NCBI RefSeq assembly: GCF_011398925.1
Contig: NZ_AP022842.1
Coordinates: forward strand, 1,352,001 to 1,416,000
Reading direction: 5' to 3'
DNA length: 64,000 bases
From: Bacillus sp. KH172YL63
Lineage (GTDB): Bacteria; Bacillota; Bacilli; Bacillales; Bacillaceae_B
Shown: in pieces, positions 54,560 through 63,868 of the stretch
Numbering within the stretch: position 1 is the stretch's first letter
Layout of the letters: every line of letters starts with the position of its first letter
Translations under genes and position numbers: made by a program
The notes under the pieces: generated by a model
Told to the model about the DNA's origin: nothing
Seen by the model: the letters and a program-made list of their open reading frames with translations, nothing else
Database searches by the model: none

Positions 54560-54758
54560 TCTATTCACCTTCTTAGTTAATAAACTCTACACACTTTCTA
54601 TAAATAAATATAGTAGAAAAATATATATGCCCCTACGATGATACCTAAAAGAACCTTAAAACTCAACCGATAAAATGTTACAGAATTATGAGCATTTATC
54701 TCATCATTTCAGTGGATAATAATAGTAGAGAAGGACTAATTTGAGGAAAAGTAAAATC

Positions 54759-54772
54759 TGTAAGCGCTTAGC
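54759..54772. promoter_or_regulatory. cre-like site in the ctaA-ctaB spacer
   Basis: TGTAAGCGCTTAGC agrees with 12 of 14 positions of the CcpA operator consensus. In B. subtilis the ctaBCDEF operon is subject to CcpA-dependent repression by glucose. Confidence 0.5.
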
Positions 54773-54840
54773 CCGGTTTTATGGTATGATGGATTTAAAA
54801 TGTTTGTAGAAATTTGGAGGCCGTTCTCTGTTTTTTCATC

Positions 54841-54860
54841 TTCACAATTTCTTCACATTA
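54841..54860. promoter_or_regulatory. TTCACA direct repeats, possible ResD-type sites
   Basis: TTCACAATT at 54841 and TTCACATTA at 54852 are 11 bases apart. They are loosely similar to ResD binding sites (TTTGTGAAT in reverse), and ResD activates ctaA and ctaB in B. subtilis. The resemblance is short. The rest of the 480-base divergent spacer is AT-rich without genes. Confidence 0.35.
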
Positions 54861-55037
54861 TTACCTAATTCTCCCCCAAAAAGGAAATAATATATGGTTT
54901 AATATAATATTGATAGCATATATACTATCTTCTAGCTATGCATGAATTTATGTCTGCATATAGAAATAGTTAATCATTTCCTATATAGTATAGAGGTGGA
55001 AAGAAACCTCTTGCTTTTTATAGAGAGGAGGAAGAAA

Positions 55038-55952
55038 ATGTCTAATAGTCGAATCATGACAGACATTGAAAAAGCAGATGTTACAGCATCAACTGCTTGG
55101 CAAGATTTTTTGGCACTCATCAAAATTGGTATCGTTAACTCAAATTTAATTACTACCTTCACAGGTATGTGGTTAGCTTTTTATTTTACGAATACACACT
55201 TTCTAAATTCCCTGGACATCATGTTCCTTACATTGGTTGGGTCCTCCCTGATCATTGGGGGCTCCTGTACCATTAATAATGTGTATGACCGTGACATCGA
55301 TCACCTGATGGAACGGACAAAGGAACGCCCTACCGTAACCGGGAAGATCAATGGACCGAAAGCACTGACGCTCGGGCTGATCATGATTGCAGTCGGACTG
55401 CTGATGCTCTTCATGACAACAGTCACGGCCGGTGTCATCGGGCTGATCGGGGTAATTAGTTACGTGGTATTATATACAATGTGGTCAAAGAGGAAATATG
55501 TAAGCAACACGATCGTCGGAAGTATCTCTGGTGCGGTCCCGCCGTTAATCGGTTGGGCGGCAGTGGATGCCAACCTCGATCCCCTTGCCTGGATGCTGTT
55601 TCTGATGATGTTCATCTGGCAGCCCCCTCACTTCTATGCACTCGCAATGAAAAGGGTGGAAGAGTACAGAGCAGCGAACATCCCGATGCTCCCTGTCGTC
55701 AAAGGATTCAAGACAACGAAGCATCACATCGTCGCATGGGTTGCGGCACTACTGCCATTACCTTTTTTCATGATGGATCTTGGCATGTTCTTCTTTATTC
55801 TTGCAACAGCCTTCAACATCGGCTGGCTCGTACTTGGATTGGCAGGCTACAAGATGAAGGACGATATTAAGTGGTCAAAGCTGATGTTCGTCTATTCGTT
55901 AAATTATTTAACTATCTTGTTCGTAGCAATGGTCATCGTTACGGTACTATAA
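55038..55952 (+). CDS. ctaB: heme O synthase (protoheme IX farnesyltransferase)
   Basis: The 304-residue UbiA-type prenyltransferase adds farnesyl to heme B. The aspartate-rich motif [19 protein letters not shown] near residue 82 binds the polyprenyl diphosphate; a second motif is less clear. About nine membrane helices are visible. ATG 55038 follows AGAGGAGGAAG; the frame is open further upstream without a start signal. It opens the ctaBCDEF cluster; ctaC starts 103 bases later. Confidence 0.95.
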   Translation: MSNSRIMTDIEKADVTASTAWQDFLALIKIGIVNSNLITTFTGMWLAFYFTNTHFLNSLDIMFLTLVGSSLIIGGSCTINNVYDRDIDHLMERTKERPTVTGKINGPKALTLGLIMIAVGLLMLFMTTVTAGVIGLIGVISYVVLYTMWSKRKYVSNTIVGSISGAVPPLIGWAAVDANLDPLAWMLFLMMFIWQPPHFYALAMKRVEEYRAANIPMLPVVKGFKTTKHHIVAWVAALLPLPFFMMDLGMFFFILATAFNIGWLVLGLAGYKMKDDIKWSKLMFVYSLNYLTILFVAMVIVTVL

Positions 55953-56055
55953 GATTAGTGGGAATTCTTTCTGATAAGAAATCCAAATAGATATTTTTTA
56001 TGAGTCCTTGTTTTATTCAACAGTACATTACATGAAAGAGGGGTTTGATTAAGCT

Positions 56056-57132
56056 ATGAAAGCAAGGCTATCTAAGTGGCGCTTATTCTCAATCGTAGCG
56101 ATGTTGGCGCTAGTTCTATCTGGCTGTGGAGAGCCATTTCTCTCCACACTTCAGCCAGCTGGTGAAGTAGCACAGACACAATACGATCTGATGATACTAG
56201 CTACATCAATTATGGTATTGGTTATCATTGTAGTCATGGTCGTCTATATGGTTACGATTGTTCGTTTCCGTAGAAAGAAAGGGGATACAAGTATCCCGAA
56301 ACAAGTAGAAGGAAGTCACACACTTGAAATTGTGTGGACTGTCATTCCAATCATCCTTCTTCTCATCCTGGCGGTTCCGACCGTTACTGCTACATTCCAG
56401 TTAGCAGATACGAAGGCAATGGATAAAAAAGATGCAGACGGTAAACGTGATGCACTGGTAGTGAATGTTCGTGCCAACCTTTACTGGTGGGAATTCGAAT
56501 ATCCTGATGAGAAAATCATCACTTCCCAGGATCTGGTTGTACCAACCGATCAAAAAGTTTACTTCAACGTCACTGCTTCTGATGTGAAACACTCATTCTG
56601 GATTCCTGCTGCAGGAGGAAAGATTGATACGAACGTTGATGGTGTAAACCAATTCTTCCTTGAGTTCGATGATGCAAAATCTGAAGATGCAGGCGGAATA
56701 TTCTATGGTAAATGTGCCGAGCTTTGCGGTCCTTCACATGCTTTAATGGACTTTAAAGTTAAAGCGCTTCCGAAAGAAGAGTTTACAGCATGGGTTGAAG
56801 ATATGAAAAATGCAGGGGAACCTAAACCGACTTCTGATTTAGCTCAACAAGGACAAGAAATTTTCAATCAAAAGTGTCTCGCTTGCCATGCAGTATCTCC
56901 TCAAGACGGTCGTCCTGAAACGGCTCGTAATGCACCAAACTTGGCCAACTTCGGCGAACGTACTCGTGTCGCTGGAATTCTTGACCATAATAAGGAAGAA
57001 CTGAAAAATTGGATTGCCGACCCTGAGCAATATAAGCCAGGCAACAAAATGACAGGTACATATGGTAACCTGCAGGAAGATGAAATTGACGCACTTGCAG
57101 AGTATTTAATGGGCTTGAAAGTTCAAGAATAA
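56056..57132 (+). CDS. ctaC: cytochrome aa3 oxidase subunit II with fused cytochrome c
   Basis: The 358-residue lipoprotein (lipobox LSGC, Cys24) has two membrane helices, a cupredoxin domain with the CuA site CAELCGPSHALM, and a C-terminal cytochrome c domain with CLACH. It takes electrons from cytochrome c and passes them via CuA to subunit I. The fused heme c domain is typical of the caa3 oxidases of Bacillus. Confidence 0.97.
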   Translation: MKARLSKWRLFSIVAMLALVLSGCGEPFLSTLQPAGEVAQTQYDLMILATSIMVLVIIVVMVVYMVTIVRFRRKKGDTSIPKQVEGSHTLEIVWTVIPIILLLILAVPTVTATFQLADTKAMDKKDADGKRDALVVNVRANLYWWEFEYPDEKIITSQDLVVPTDQKVYFNVTASDVKHSFWIPAAGGKIDTNVDGVNQFFLEFDDAKSEDAGGIFYGKCAELCGPSHALMDFKVKALPKEEFTAWVEDMKNAGEPKPTSDLAQQGQEIFNQKCLACHAVSPQDGRPETARNAPNLANFGERTRVAGILDHNKEELKNWIADPEQYKPGNKMTGTYGNLQEDEIDALAEYLMGLKVQE

Positions 57133-57161
57133 TTGGGGATTAGTAAAAGGGAGGTTTAATC

Positions 57162-59030
57162 GTGAGTAGCTACGCACAGAAAAAAGGCTTCGGCGCGACT
57201 GTATGGGACTACATGACAACAGTAGACCATAAGAAGATCGCCATCCTTTACCTTATGGCAGGAGGATTCTTCTTCCTTGTCGGTGGTTTAGAAGCTCTTA
57301 TCATTCGTATACAACTTGCAGTACCTAACAATGATTTTGTTAGTGCAGGTTTATACAACGAATTATTAACAATGCACGGTACGACGATGATATTCTTGGC
57401 AGCTATGCCATTGATATTCGCGTTTATGAATGCGATTGTACCATTACAAATCGGTGCCCGTGACGTTGCGTTTCCTTTCGTAAACTCACTAGGTTTTTGG
57501 TTATTCTTCTTAGGTGGAGTATTCCTTAACCTTTCATGGTTTATGGGTGGAGCGCCGGATGCAGGATGGACGTCTTATGCGTCACTTTCCATGGCATCAC
57601 CGGGACATGGTATCGACTTTTATGTACTAGGATTGCAGATTTCCGGTGCAGGAACATTGATTGGTGGTATCAACTTCCTTGTTACCATCATTAATATGCG
57701 TGCCCCTGGCATGACATATATGCGTATGCCATTGTTCACATGGACAGTATTTGTAACATCTGCACTTATTTTATTCGCGTTTCCAGCCTTGACGGTTGGA
57801 TTGTTCTTAATGTTATTCGACCGTATGTTTGGATCGAATTTCTTTGATGTAGCAAATGGTGGTAATACGATTATCTGGGAACATTTCTTCTGGATTTTCG
57901 GTCACCCTGAGGTTTACATCTTAGTATTACCGGCGTTTGGGATTTTCTCTGAAATCATCCCGCATTTCTCAAGAAAACGTTTATTTGGTTACTCTTCAAT
58001 GGTGTTTGCAACCGTGTTGATCGGTTTCTTAGGCTTCATGGTATGGGCCCACCACATGTTCACAGTAGGATTAGGACCGATTGCGAATGCAATCTTTGCA
58101 GTTGCTACGATGGCCATTGCAGTACCGACAGGAATCAAGATCTTCAACTGGCTTCTCACGATGTGGGGAGGAAGCTTGAGATTCACGACGCCAATGCTTT
58201 ATGCGGTTGCGTTCATCCCTACATTCGTAGCGGGTGGGGTAACTGGAATCATGCTTGCTTCTGCAGCGGCAGATTATCAGTTCCATGATACGTATTTCGT
58301 AGTAGCCCATTTCCACTATGTTATTGTTGGTGGTGTAGTATTTGCATTATTGGCAGGTACTCACTATTACTGGCCTAAAATGTTTGGAACAATGTTAAAT
58401 GACTTCTTAGGAAAAATCGCATTCTGGTTATTCTTTATCGGGTTCCATTTAACATTCTTTATTCAACATTTCCTAGGATTAATGGGGATGCCTCGCCGTG
58501 TTTGGACATTCTTGCCTGGTCAAGGATTTGAAACAGCGAACTTGGTAAGTTCCATCGGTGCAGGTTTCATGGGTGTTGCTGTCATCGTTCTGGTAACGAA
58601 TGTCATCGTTACGCAAGTGAAGGGTGTGAAAGTAGCAAATGACCCTTGGGGTGACGGACGTACAATTGAATGGGCGATCCCATCACCACCTCCATTCTAT
58701 AACTTCACGCAAACGCCGCTTATCCGTGGTTTGGATGCTTATTGGTTAGAGAAGATGGAAGGTAACAAAGGATTGACGCCTGCTGAACCAGTAGGGGACA
58801 TTCATATGCCGAATAATTCAATCCTGCCATTCTTCATTTCACTCGGTTTGTTCATTGCAGCATTCGGTGCAATGTACCACTTGGATGATAAAGCATGGGC
58901 ATTGCCGGTATTGATTATCGGTATGCTGATCACACTTGGGTCTATGTTCCTTCGCTCTGTTGTTGATGATCATGGATATCATGTGCACAAAGAAGATTTA
59001 ATGGATGATGATAAAGGGGGTAAGGCATAA
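57162..59030 (+). CDS. ctaD: cytochrome aa3 oxidase subunit I
   Basis: The 622-residue catalytic subunit equals B. subtilis CtaD in length and has about 14 helices. Heme and copper ligands are visible: MHGTTMIF (heme a His), the GHPEVYILVLP motif with the Tyr-His crosslink site, HHMFTVG (CuB His pair) and HFHYVIVGG (heme a and a3 ligands). It reduces oxygen and pumps protons. Its stop overlaps the ctaE start by one base (TAATG). Confidence 0.98.
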   Translation: MSSYAQKKGFGATVWDYMTTVDHKKIAILYLMAGGFFFLVGGLEALIIRIQLAVPNNDFVSAGLYNELLTMHGTTMIFLAAMPLIFAFMNAIVPLQIGARDVAFPFVNSLGFWLFFLGGVFLNLSWFMGGAPDAGWTSYASLSMASPGHGIDFYVLGLQISGAGTLIGGINFLVTIINMRAPGMTYMRMPLFTWTVFVTSALILFAFPALTVGLFLMLFDRMFGSNFFDVANGGNTIIWEHFFWIFGHPEVYILVLPAFGIFSEIIPHFSRKRLFGYSSMVFATVLIGFLGFMVWAHHMFTVGLGPIANAIFAVATMAIAVPTGIKIFNWLLTMWGGSLRFTTPMLYAVAFIPTFVAGGVTGIMLASAAADYQFHDTYFVVAHFHYVIVGGVVFALLAGTHYYWPKMFGTMLNDFLGKIAFWLFFIGFHLTFFIQHFLGLMGMPRRVWTFLPGQGFETANLVSSIGAGFMGVAVIVLVTNVIVTQVKGVKVANDPWGDGRTIEWAIPSPPPFYNFTQTPLIRGLDAYWLEKMEGNKGLTPAEPVGDIHMPNNSILPFFISLGLFIAAFGAMYHLDDKAWALPVLIIGMLITLGSMFLRSVVDDHGYHVHKEDLMDDDKGGKA

Positions 59031-59659
59031 TGCACGCTGAAGAAAAATTCACGCCAAAGACCTGGCCGGCCTCCCCTGAAAAGGCTACCCTTGAGGGGAA
59101 AAATAAATTCATGGGATTCTGGTTTTTCCTTGGTGGAGAAACAGTCCTTTTCGGTTCCCTATTTGCAACATATTTAGCGCTTAAAAATAAAGTTCCTAGC
59201 GACAGTCATGCACTTACTACTGACATCTTTGATCTGCCGCTTGCGTTTATTGCAACAATGCTTCTTTTGACAAGCTCCTTAACAAGCGTATACGCCATGT
59301 ATCATATGAAAAACTATAATTTTCAACGGATGCAGGCATGGTTATTGATTACAGTATTGCTTGGAGCAGGGTTCCTTGCTTTGGAGATCTATGAGTTTAA
59401 TCATTATGTGCATGAATATGGGCATACATTCACTAGTAGTGCATTTGGTTCAGCCTTTTACACATTGGTAGGATTTCACGGTGCCCACGTAGCATTCGGT
59501 TTACTTTGGATTGTCAGCCTGATGCTTCGTAATGCGAAACGGGGATTGAATCTATACAACGCGCCAAAGTTCTACTTGGCTTCACTCTACTGGCACTTTA
59601 TCGACGTTGTATGGGTATTTATCTTTACAGTAGTATACTTAATGGGAATGGTGGGATAA
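59030..59659 (+). CDS. ctaE: cytochrome aa3 oxidase subunit III
   Basis: The 209-residue protein has five membrane helices (the family in Bacillus lacks the first two of larger subunit III forms). It contains GFHGAHVAFGLLWI and the C-terminal WHFIDVVWVFIFTVVYL. It supports subunit I assembly and proton uptake. It overlaps ctaD by one base and is followed after four bases by ctaF. Confidence 0.97.
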   Translation: MHAEEKFTPKTWPASPEKATLEGKNKFMGFWFFLGGETVLFGSLFATYLALKNKVPSDSHALTTDIFDLPLAFIATMLLLTSSLTSVYAMYHMKNYNFQRMQAWLLITVLLGAGFLALEIYEFNHYVHEYGHTFTSSAFGSAFYTLVGFHGAHVAFGLLWIVSLMLRNAKRGLNLYNAPKFYLASLYWHFIDVVWVFIFTVVYLMGMVG

Positions 59660-59663
59660 ACTG

Positions 59664-59996
59664 ATGGCGAATCAACAATCAAATTCAGGTAACCCAAGTG
59701 TAGATTATGAATACCGCCGTAAAAAAAATGCAGAAGACATGAGAATGCAGTTAACTTCTTTCATGTTAATGATTTTCTTAACATTAGTGGCATTTATTGC
59801 TGTAGCCGGTGATTTTGATAAGTACTTTATTGTACCGTTCATCCTTTTACTGGCAGTCGTTCAACTCATTTTCCAACTTTATTACTTCATGCATATGAGT
59901 CATAAAGGTCATGAAGCTCCTGCGTTATTCCTGTATTCAGGTGCACTTGTTGCATTTATTACAGTGTTAACATTTTTAACAATTGTTTGGATCTAA
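59664..59996 (+). CDS. ctaF: cytochrome aa3 oxidase subunit IV
   Basis: The 110-residue protein has three membrane helices (about 32-52, 56-75 and 83-108) and matches the CoxD/CtaF family. It is the last structural gene of the oxidase, closing the operon at an intrinsic terminator. A type-1 repeat follows between it and ctaG. Confidence 0.95.
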   Translation: MANQQSNSGNPSVDYEYRRKKNAEDMRMQLTSFMLMIFLTLVAFIAVAGDFDKYFIVPFILLLAVVQLIFQLYYFMHMSHKGHEAPALFLYSGALVAFITVLTFLTIVWI

Positions 59997-59999
59997 AGG

Positions 60000-60031
60000 A
60001 AAAAGTCAGCCGAATTTGGCTGGCTTTTTTT
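60000..60031 (+). terminator. intrinsic terminator after ctaF
   Basis: AAAAGTCAGCC and GGCTGGCTTTT form a stem with one wobble, followed by eight T. Confidence 0.87.
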
Positions 60032-60063
60032 TGAGGGTGAGTATAGGTGTTCTTCATTTCGAT

Positions 60064-60185
60064 TGTCCAGCTGCGGCGGCTAGTCCCTCGAGGTCATTTC
60101 TGGAACACCCCAAAAGGCAAAGAACGCCTTTCCGGCATGCTCGCCATATGCTTGTCGCCTCTGGGCAAAGCCCCTACGCTTTTCT
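60064..60185 (+). repeat. type-1 palindromic interspersed repeat, second subfamily
   Basis: It runs TGTCCAGCTGCGGCGGCTAG to GCCCCTACGCTTTTC. The inner part (CACCCCAAAAGGC...GCCTTTCCGGCATG) resembles copy 2 at 3373 rather than the other subfamily. It separates ctaF from ctaG. Confidence 0.85.
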
Positions 60186-60278
60186 AATTGTCAAGAACTT
60201 GTCATGACCTTGGATTGAAGTGGGGAGGGGTTGTCAGTATAATGGTGATAGGTGTTAATTGTGAAATGAGGTGAGAGG

Positions 60279-61187
60279 ATGCCTTTGGGTATTTTCGGAT
60301 TTATGGCGTTATGGAGCCCGTTTTTTCTTATGGCGCTGGTATTTGTAACTGTATTGTATTTTTTGATTACGATCAAGTGGAGAGATGGTTTCAAGGAGAG
60401 TGAAAAGCTGACTGTAAAACAGGCTTCTTTTTTTCTTTCTTCAATGATTCTGTTGTACGCGATCAAAGGGTCTCCAGTTGAAGTCCTTAGCGGGATTTTG
60501 TTTTCCGCGCATATGACACAGATGGCCTTTTTGTATCTCGTTTTTACCCCGTTATTGATACTAGGTATTCCAACATGGTTATGGAAAGCAATGATTACAT
60601 TACCCGTGGTGAAGCCGATGTTTACTTTTATGACAAAGCCACTTATTTCTTTGTTGTCATTCAATATTGTCTTCTCTGTCTACCACATTCCATTGGTCTT
60701 CGATAATGTACGTACAGACGTGACTCTACACGGATTGACCACAATCATTCTGTTTCTTCTTGCGGTATTCATGTGGTGGCCGCTGATTAACCCGGTGGAT
60801 GATGATATTGAGTTAAGCGGTTTAAAGCGAATTGGCTATATTCTGGGCAGCGCAGTTTTGTTAACACCTGCCTGCGGATTAATCATATTTGCTGAAAATC
60901 CAATTTATGCAACATATTATGATCCAAATGAATGGCTTAAAGCCCTGTCTCTTTGCGTACCCGTAAGTACACTCGAAGGACTTACACTGACAGGACCAGA
61001 ATTGTTCACGTCTATGTCCACTCTGAATGATCAGCAGCTCGGCGGTGTGCTGATGAAGATTGTACAGGAAATTGTTTTCGGCGTCGTTCTCTTTCATTTG
61101 TTCTTCCAGTGGTATCGAAAAGATCAGGAACAACAGGAGAAGCTTTCTTACGACCCGGTGGTGGATTCAACAATACCTGAACAATAA
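60279..61187 (+). CDS. ctaG: cytochrome oxidase assembly factor CtaG
   Basis: The 302-residue membrane protein has about seven helices and belongs to the Bacillus CtaG (Caa3_CtaG) family, needed to form active caa3 oxidase, probably by delivering copper. It contains GILFSAHMTQMAFLYL and MWWPLINPV. It begins at ATG behind GAGGTGAGAGG and lies beyond the ctaF terminator, so it is likely transcribed separately. Confidence 0.92.
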   Translation: MPLGIFGFMALWSPFFLMALVFVTVLYFLITIKWRDGFKESEKLTVKQASFFLSSMILLYAIKGSPVEVLSGILFSAHMTQMAFLYLVFTPLLILGIPTWLWKAMITLPVVKPMFTFMTKPLISLLSFNIVFSVYHIPLVFDNVRTDVTLHGLTTIILFLLAVFMWWPLINPVDDDIELSGLKRIGYILGSAVLLTPACGLIIFAENPIYATYYDPNEWLKALSLCVPVSTLEGLTLTGPELFTSMSTLNDQQLGGVLMKIVQEIVFGVVLFHLFFQWYRKDQEQQEKLSYDPVVDSTIPEQ

Positions 61188-61300
61188 TAGGGTGCAGGGA
61201 TGTCCGTTGCGATATCCTTGTATGTACATAGGACGCGCATAAATCTTCGGGTTATCCTTATTTACTGATAAAGAATTTTTTAGAAAAGCGAGGAAAAGAG

Positions 61301-61762
61301 ATGGATTTACCAATTTTACCTACGATAAGCACAAGCTTTATCGTCTTGAGTGCTGTAACAGTGGCAATTGGCTGGTGGCAGATTAAGCAACGAAAGATCG
61401 AACAGCATCAAAAGACCATGACACTTGCCGGGATATTTGCACTTATTTTCTTTCTCATTTATGCAAGCAGAACGATCTTTGTAGGAAACACTTCCTTTGG
61501 GGGACCAGATTCTATTAAAATCTACTATACGATCTTTTTAGTGTTCCATATCACTTTGGCGACGGTAGGTGCCGTTTTCGGCCTGATGAGTCTGTGGACA
61601 GGATATAAAGATAAATTAAAGAGGCACCGTAAGCTAGGTCCGATCACAAGCATCATCTGGTTCTTTACTGCCATAACCGGTGTTGCCGTCTACCTTCTTC
61701 TATATGTCTTCTACAAAGGTGGAGAAACCACGTCTGTGATTAGGGCGATTCTCGGTTACTAA
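61301..61762 (+). CDS. DUF420 membrane protein, CtaM/YozB-like oxidase assembly factor
   Basis: The 153-residue protein has four membrane helices (about 10-24, 40-60, 78-98 and 118-140) with conserved His in the QHQKTM and FHITLATVG positions. DUF420 proteins include Staphylococcus CtaM, required for the heme-A-type oxidase, and B. subtilis YozB. Its place next to ctaG supports that role. In B. subtilis the counterpart gene is elsewhere, so this linkage is informative. Confidence 0.8.
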   Translation: MDLPILPTISTSFIVLSAVTVAIGWWQIKQRKIEQHQKTMTLAGIFALIFFLIYASRTIFVGNTSFGGPDSIKIYYTIFLVFHITLATVGAVFGLMSLWTGYKDKLKRHRKLGPITSIIWFFTAITGVAVYLLLYVFYKGGETTSVIRAILGY

Positions 61763-61804
61763 CATCACGATAGAATTTGAGGCATTTGCAGTAAGGTAAA
61801 TATT

Positions 61805-61854
61805 AGATCCGAGCGTTCATGCGAGATTTTTCATGAAACCGCTCGGATTTTTTT
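61805..61854 (+). terminator. terminator after the DUF420 gene (ATCCGAGCG type)
   Basis: ATCCGAGCG and CGCTCGGAT form the base of the hairpin, with TTTCATGAA-like inner pairing, followed by seven T. Confidence 0.85.
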
Positions 61855-61972
61855 GCGAGAAAATGTATGTGTATCATCCGTGACAGCATAAATTGGAAGG
61901 CAAGGTGAATACTGCATAGAAGCACTTCATGGAGGTAGCATGTCATACCACCCATTTTCATAGGGGAACACA

Positions 61973-62010
61973 AAAAAGCAAACCCACTTCAAGTGGATTT
62001 GCTTTTTTTG
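61973..62010 (-). terminator. terminator of the AI-2E-family gene
   Basis: AAGCAAACCCACTT pairs with AAGTGGATTTGCTT with one mismatch; A and T runs flank the stem. It lies 30 bases past the minus-strand gene's stop. Confidence 0.85.
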
Positions 62011-62040
62011 CGTTAATCACCCGTTAAGGAAATAAAGTTG

Positions 62041-63099
62041 TTAAATTTTAAAATTTGTTTTGATGATGCCTGCTTCTCTTGCCGAGTTAAACACGATGAG
62101 AATCAACGGACCGATGATGAATCCCAGGACGCCAAAGAGCTTCAGGCCCAGATACATGGCAATGAGCGTAGCGAGTGGAGATAATCCGATATGCGTACCC
62201 ATTACTTTCGGCTCGACGGTTCTTCGTATGATTAACAGGACGGCAGCCAATACGGCGAGCTGAGTCCCCAGTGCAATGTTACCGGTCAAGAGATGGAATA
62301 AAGCCCATGGACCAAGCACGACAATGGATCCGATCAAAGGAATGAAATCGATGACCCAGATGATGATCGACATGACCACCGCCACTTCTGGAGCGATAAA
62401 GAGAAGGCCGATCAGAGATACGAAAAAGATGATGATGCTCACCAGGAATTGCGCTTTGAAAAAACCGAAAATGACGTACGTGAGCCTTGACGTCATGAAG
62501 GTTACTTTTTCTGCCGTACGTTCTGTCAGATGCCCGTAAATCGATTTCTTGATCCTTGGCAGATCGAGCATAAATAGAAACAAAGCAATCAGATATACGA
62601 CAAAACTGACGAGATAATTTGGAATATATGATAAAAACACGCTTATTTTTTCAATATTGAATGAGTCTAGAATTTTGGTTTTAGCGCTGTTTAAAAAGCT
62701 TTGAACGTCTTCACTGAAGCTTTCCACCAGTTCATCTGGCAGATCCTCGGTTGCATCGAACATTCTGTCTTCATATTCAAGCCAAATATCACTGAGTTGA
62801 TTCACATACTTCGGAGCATCTTCTATCAGCTTTATTCCTTCACCGACGACTTTGGTCGTGACAAAGAAAGCAGAAACGCTTATCAGAAGTAAAAACATGA
62901 TGAATACAGTGAGGACCGCTATTCGCCGGTTTGTAGAAAATCGCCTTTGGATGAAACCGACGGCCGGGTCCAGTAAAAGGGCGGTAAGAATCGCCATGAT
63001 GAGTGTGACGGACACCGGTAAAACGAAAAACGAGATGATTGAGATCATGGTGATGATCAGGATGATCATAAATACCTTTCTTGTGAAAAACTTGGACAA
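62041..63099 (-). CDS. AI-2E family (PerM-type) transporter
   Basis: The 352-residue protein has about eight membrane helices in the AI-2E/PerM layout: two at the N-terminus, an intervening amphipathic domain (about 70-150) and a C-terminal cluster with WVIDFIPLIGS and the family signature PLATLIAMYLGLKLFG. Members have been linked to autoinducer export, sodium/proton exchange or pore roles; the substrate cannot be inferred. It starts at TTG behind AGAAAGGGG. Confidence 0.83.
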   Translation of the reverse strand: MSKFFTRKVFMIILIITMISIISFFVLPVSVTLIMAILTALLLDPAVGFIQRRFSTNRRIAVLTVFIMFLLLISVSAFFVTTKVVGEGIKLIEDAPKYVNQLSDIWLEYEDRMFDATEDLPDELVESFSEDVQSFLNSAKTKILDSFNIEKISVFLSYIPNYLVSFVVYLIALFLFMLDLPRIKKSIYGHLTERTAEKVTFMTSRLTYVIFGFFKAQFLVSIIIFFVSLIGLLFIAPEVAVVMSIIIWVIDFIPLIGSIVVLGPWALFHLLTGNIALGTQLAVLAAVLLIIRRTVEPKVMGTHIGLSPLATLIAMYLGLKLFGVLGFIIGPLILIVFNSAREAGIIKTNFKI

Positions 63100-63220
63100 T
63101 TGTGTACCCCTTTCTAACAGGAACCTCTTCTTCTTATTATATTAGAGTGTGAGGTGAATGACCAGTGGGAAGAAAGTGAAAATTACTGCGAATCATCAAC
63201 CGGTTTGGAATTTGTTCAAT

Positions 63221-63252
63221 AAAAAAAACTGTCTATATAGCAGACAGTTTTT
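63221..63252 (-). terminator. intrinsic terminator of ylbA
   Basis: On the minus strand AAAACTGTCTGC and its complement GTCTATAT...AGACAGTTTT form a stem followed by eight T, ten bases past the ylbA stop. Confidence 0.8.
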
Positions 63253-63261
63253 ATATCAATA

Positions 63262-63621
63262 TTACCAAGCGAAGTTGGTTGCATCTTTTTTGACATCAGC
63301 AAGCAGCTTTTCGCATGAAGTGACGAGGTGTTTAGGGAATTCTTCACCTTCACCATACTCTACACCATGCGGGTAGTAATGCTTACCTAGAAGTGGTGTC
63401 ATCAGTTGAATCACGGCGTCATGCTTACCGACATCCCCTTCGACTGCAAGACCCTGGATGCGTAAATAGAAAATGCCTTCTCTGATTTCAAATTTGCGAT
63501 CATATGTTACACGTTCGTAATCCCATTGACCGGCGCGGACAAGACCATGAGATTCCATGATATCATCCAAACGGTTTAGATCTACCTTCAGGCTTTCAAA
63601 TTCAGTTGCTTCAAAACGCAT
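63262..63621 (-). CDS. ylbA: YugN-family protein YlbA
   Basis: The 119-residue soluble protein (MRFEATEFESLKVDLNRLDD) belongs to the YugN-like family, of which B. subtilis YlbA (next to ctaG) is a member. No catalytic motif is evident; the role is unknown. GGAGGGAATAATT precedes the ATG. It diverges from the CBS gene at the window's end. Confidence 0.85.
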   Translation of the reverse strand: MRFEATEFESLKVDLNRLDDIMESHGLVRAGQWDYERVTYDRKFEIREGIFYLRIQGLAVEGDVGKHDAVIQLMTPLLGKHYYPHGVEYGEGEEFPKHLVTSCEKLLADVKKDATNFAW

Positions 63622-63868
63622 AATTATTCCCTCCTGTATTTGCTTGCATAAGGAATGTAAAGAAAAAGGTCCTTATGCTGGTCGTATGGTAGCAGCATTT
63701 ATATCGGTGTATGTACAATGATACGAAATGCGGTATTTCTCATTCTTAATAATAGTGGAAAATTCTATATCTTGCAATGTCTTCAATGCTGAAATGATAA
63801 AAGGTGTATATATGTCCTTAAAAAGGAAATCATAGTCGGGAGAATCAGTATAGAAGAGGATGGGTGTC

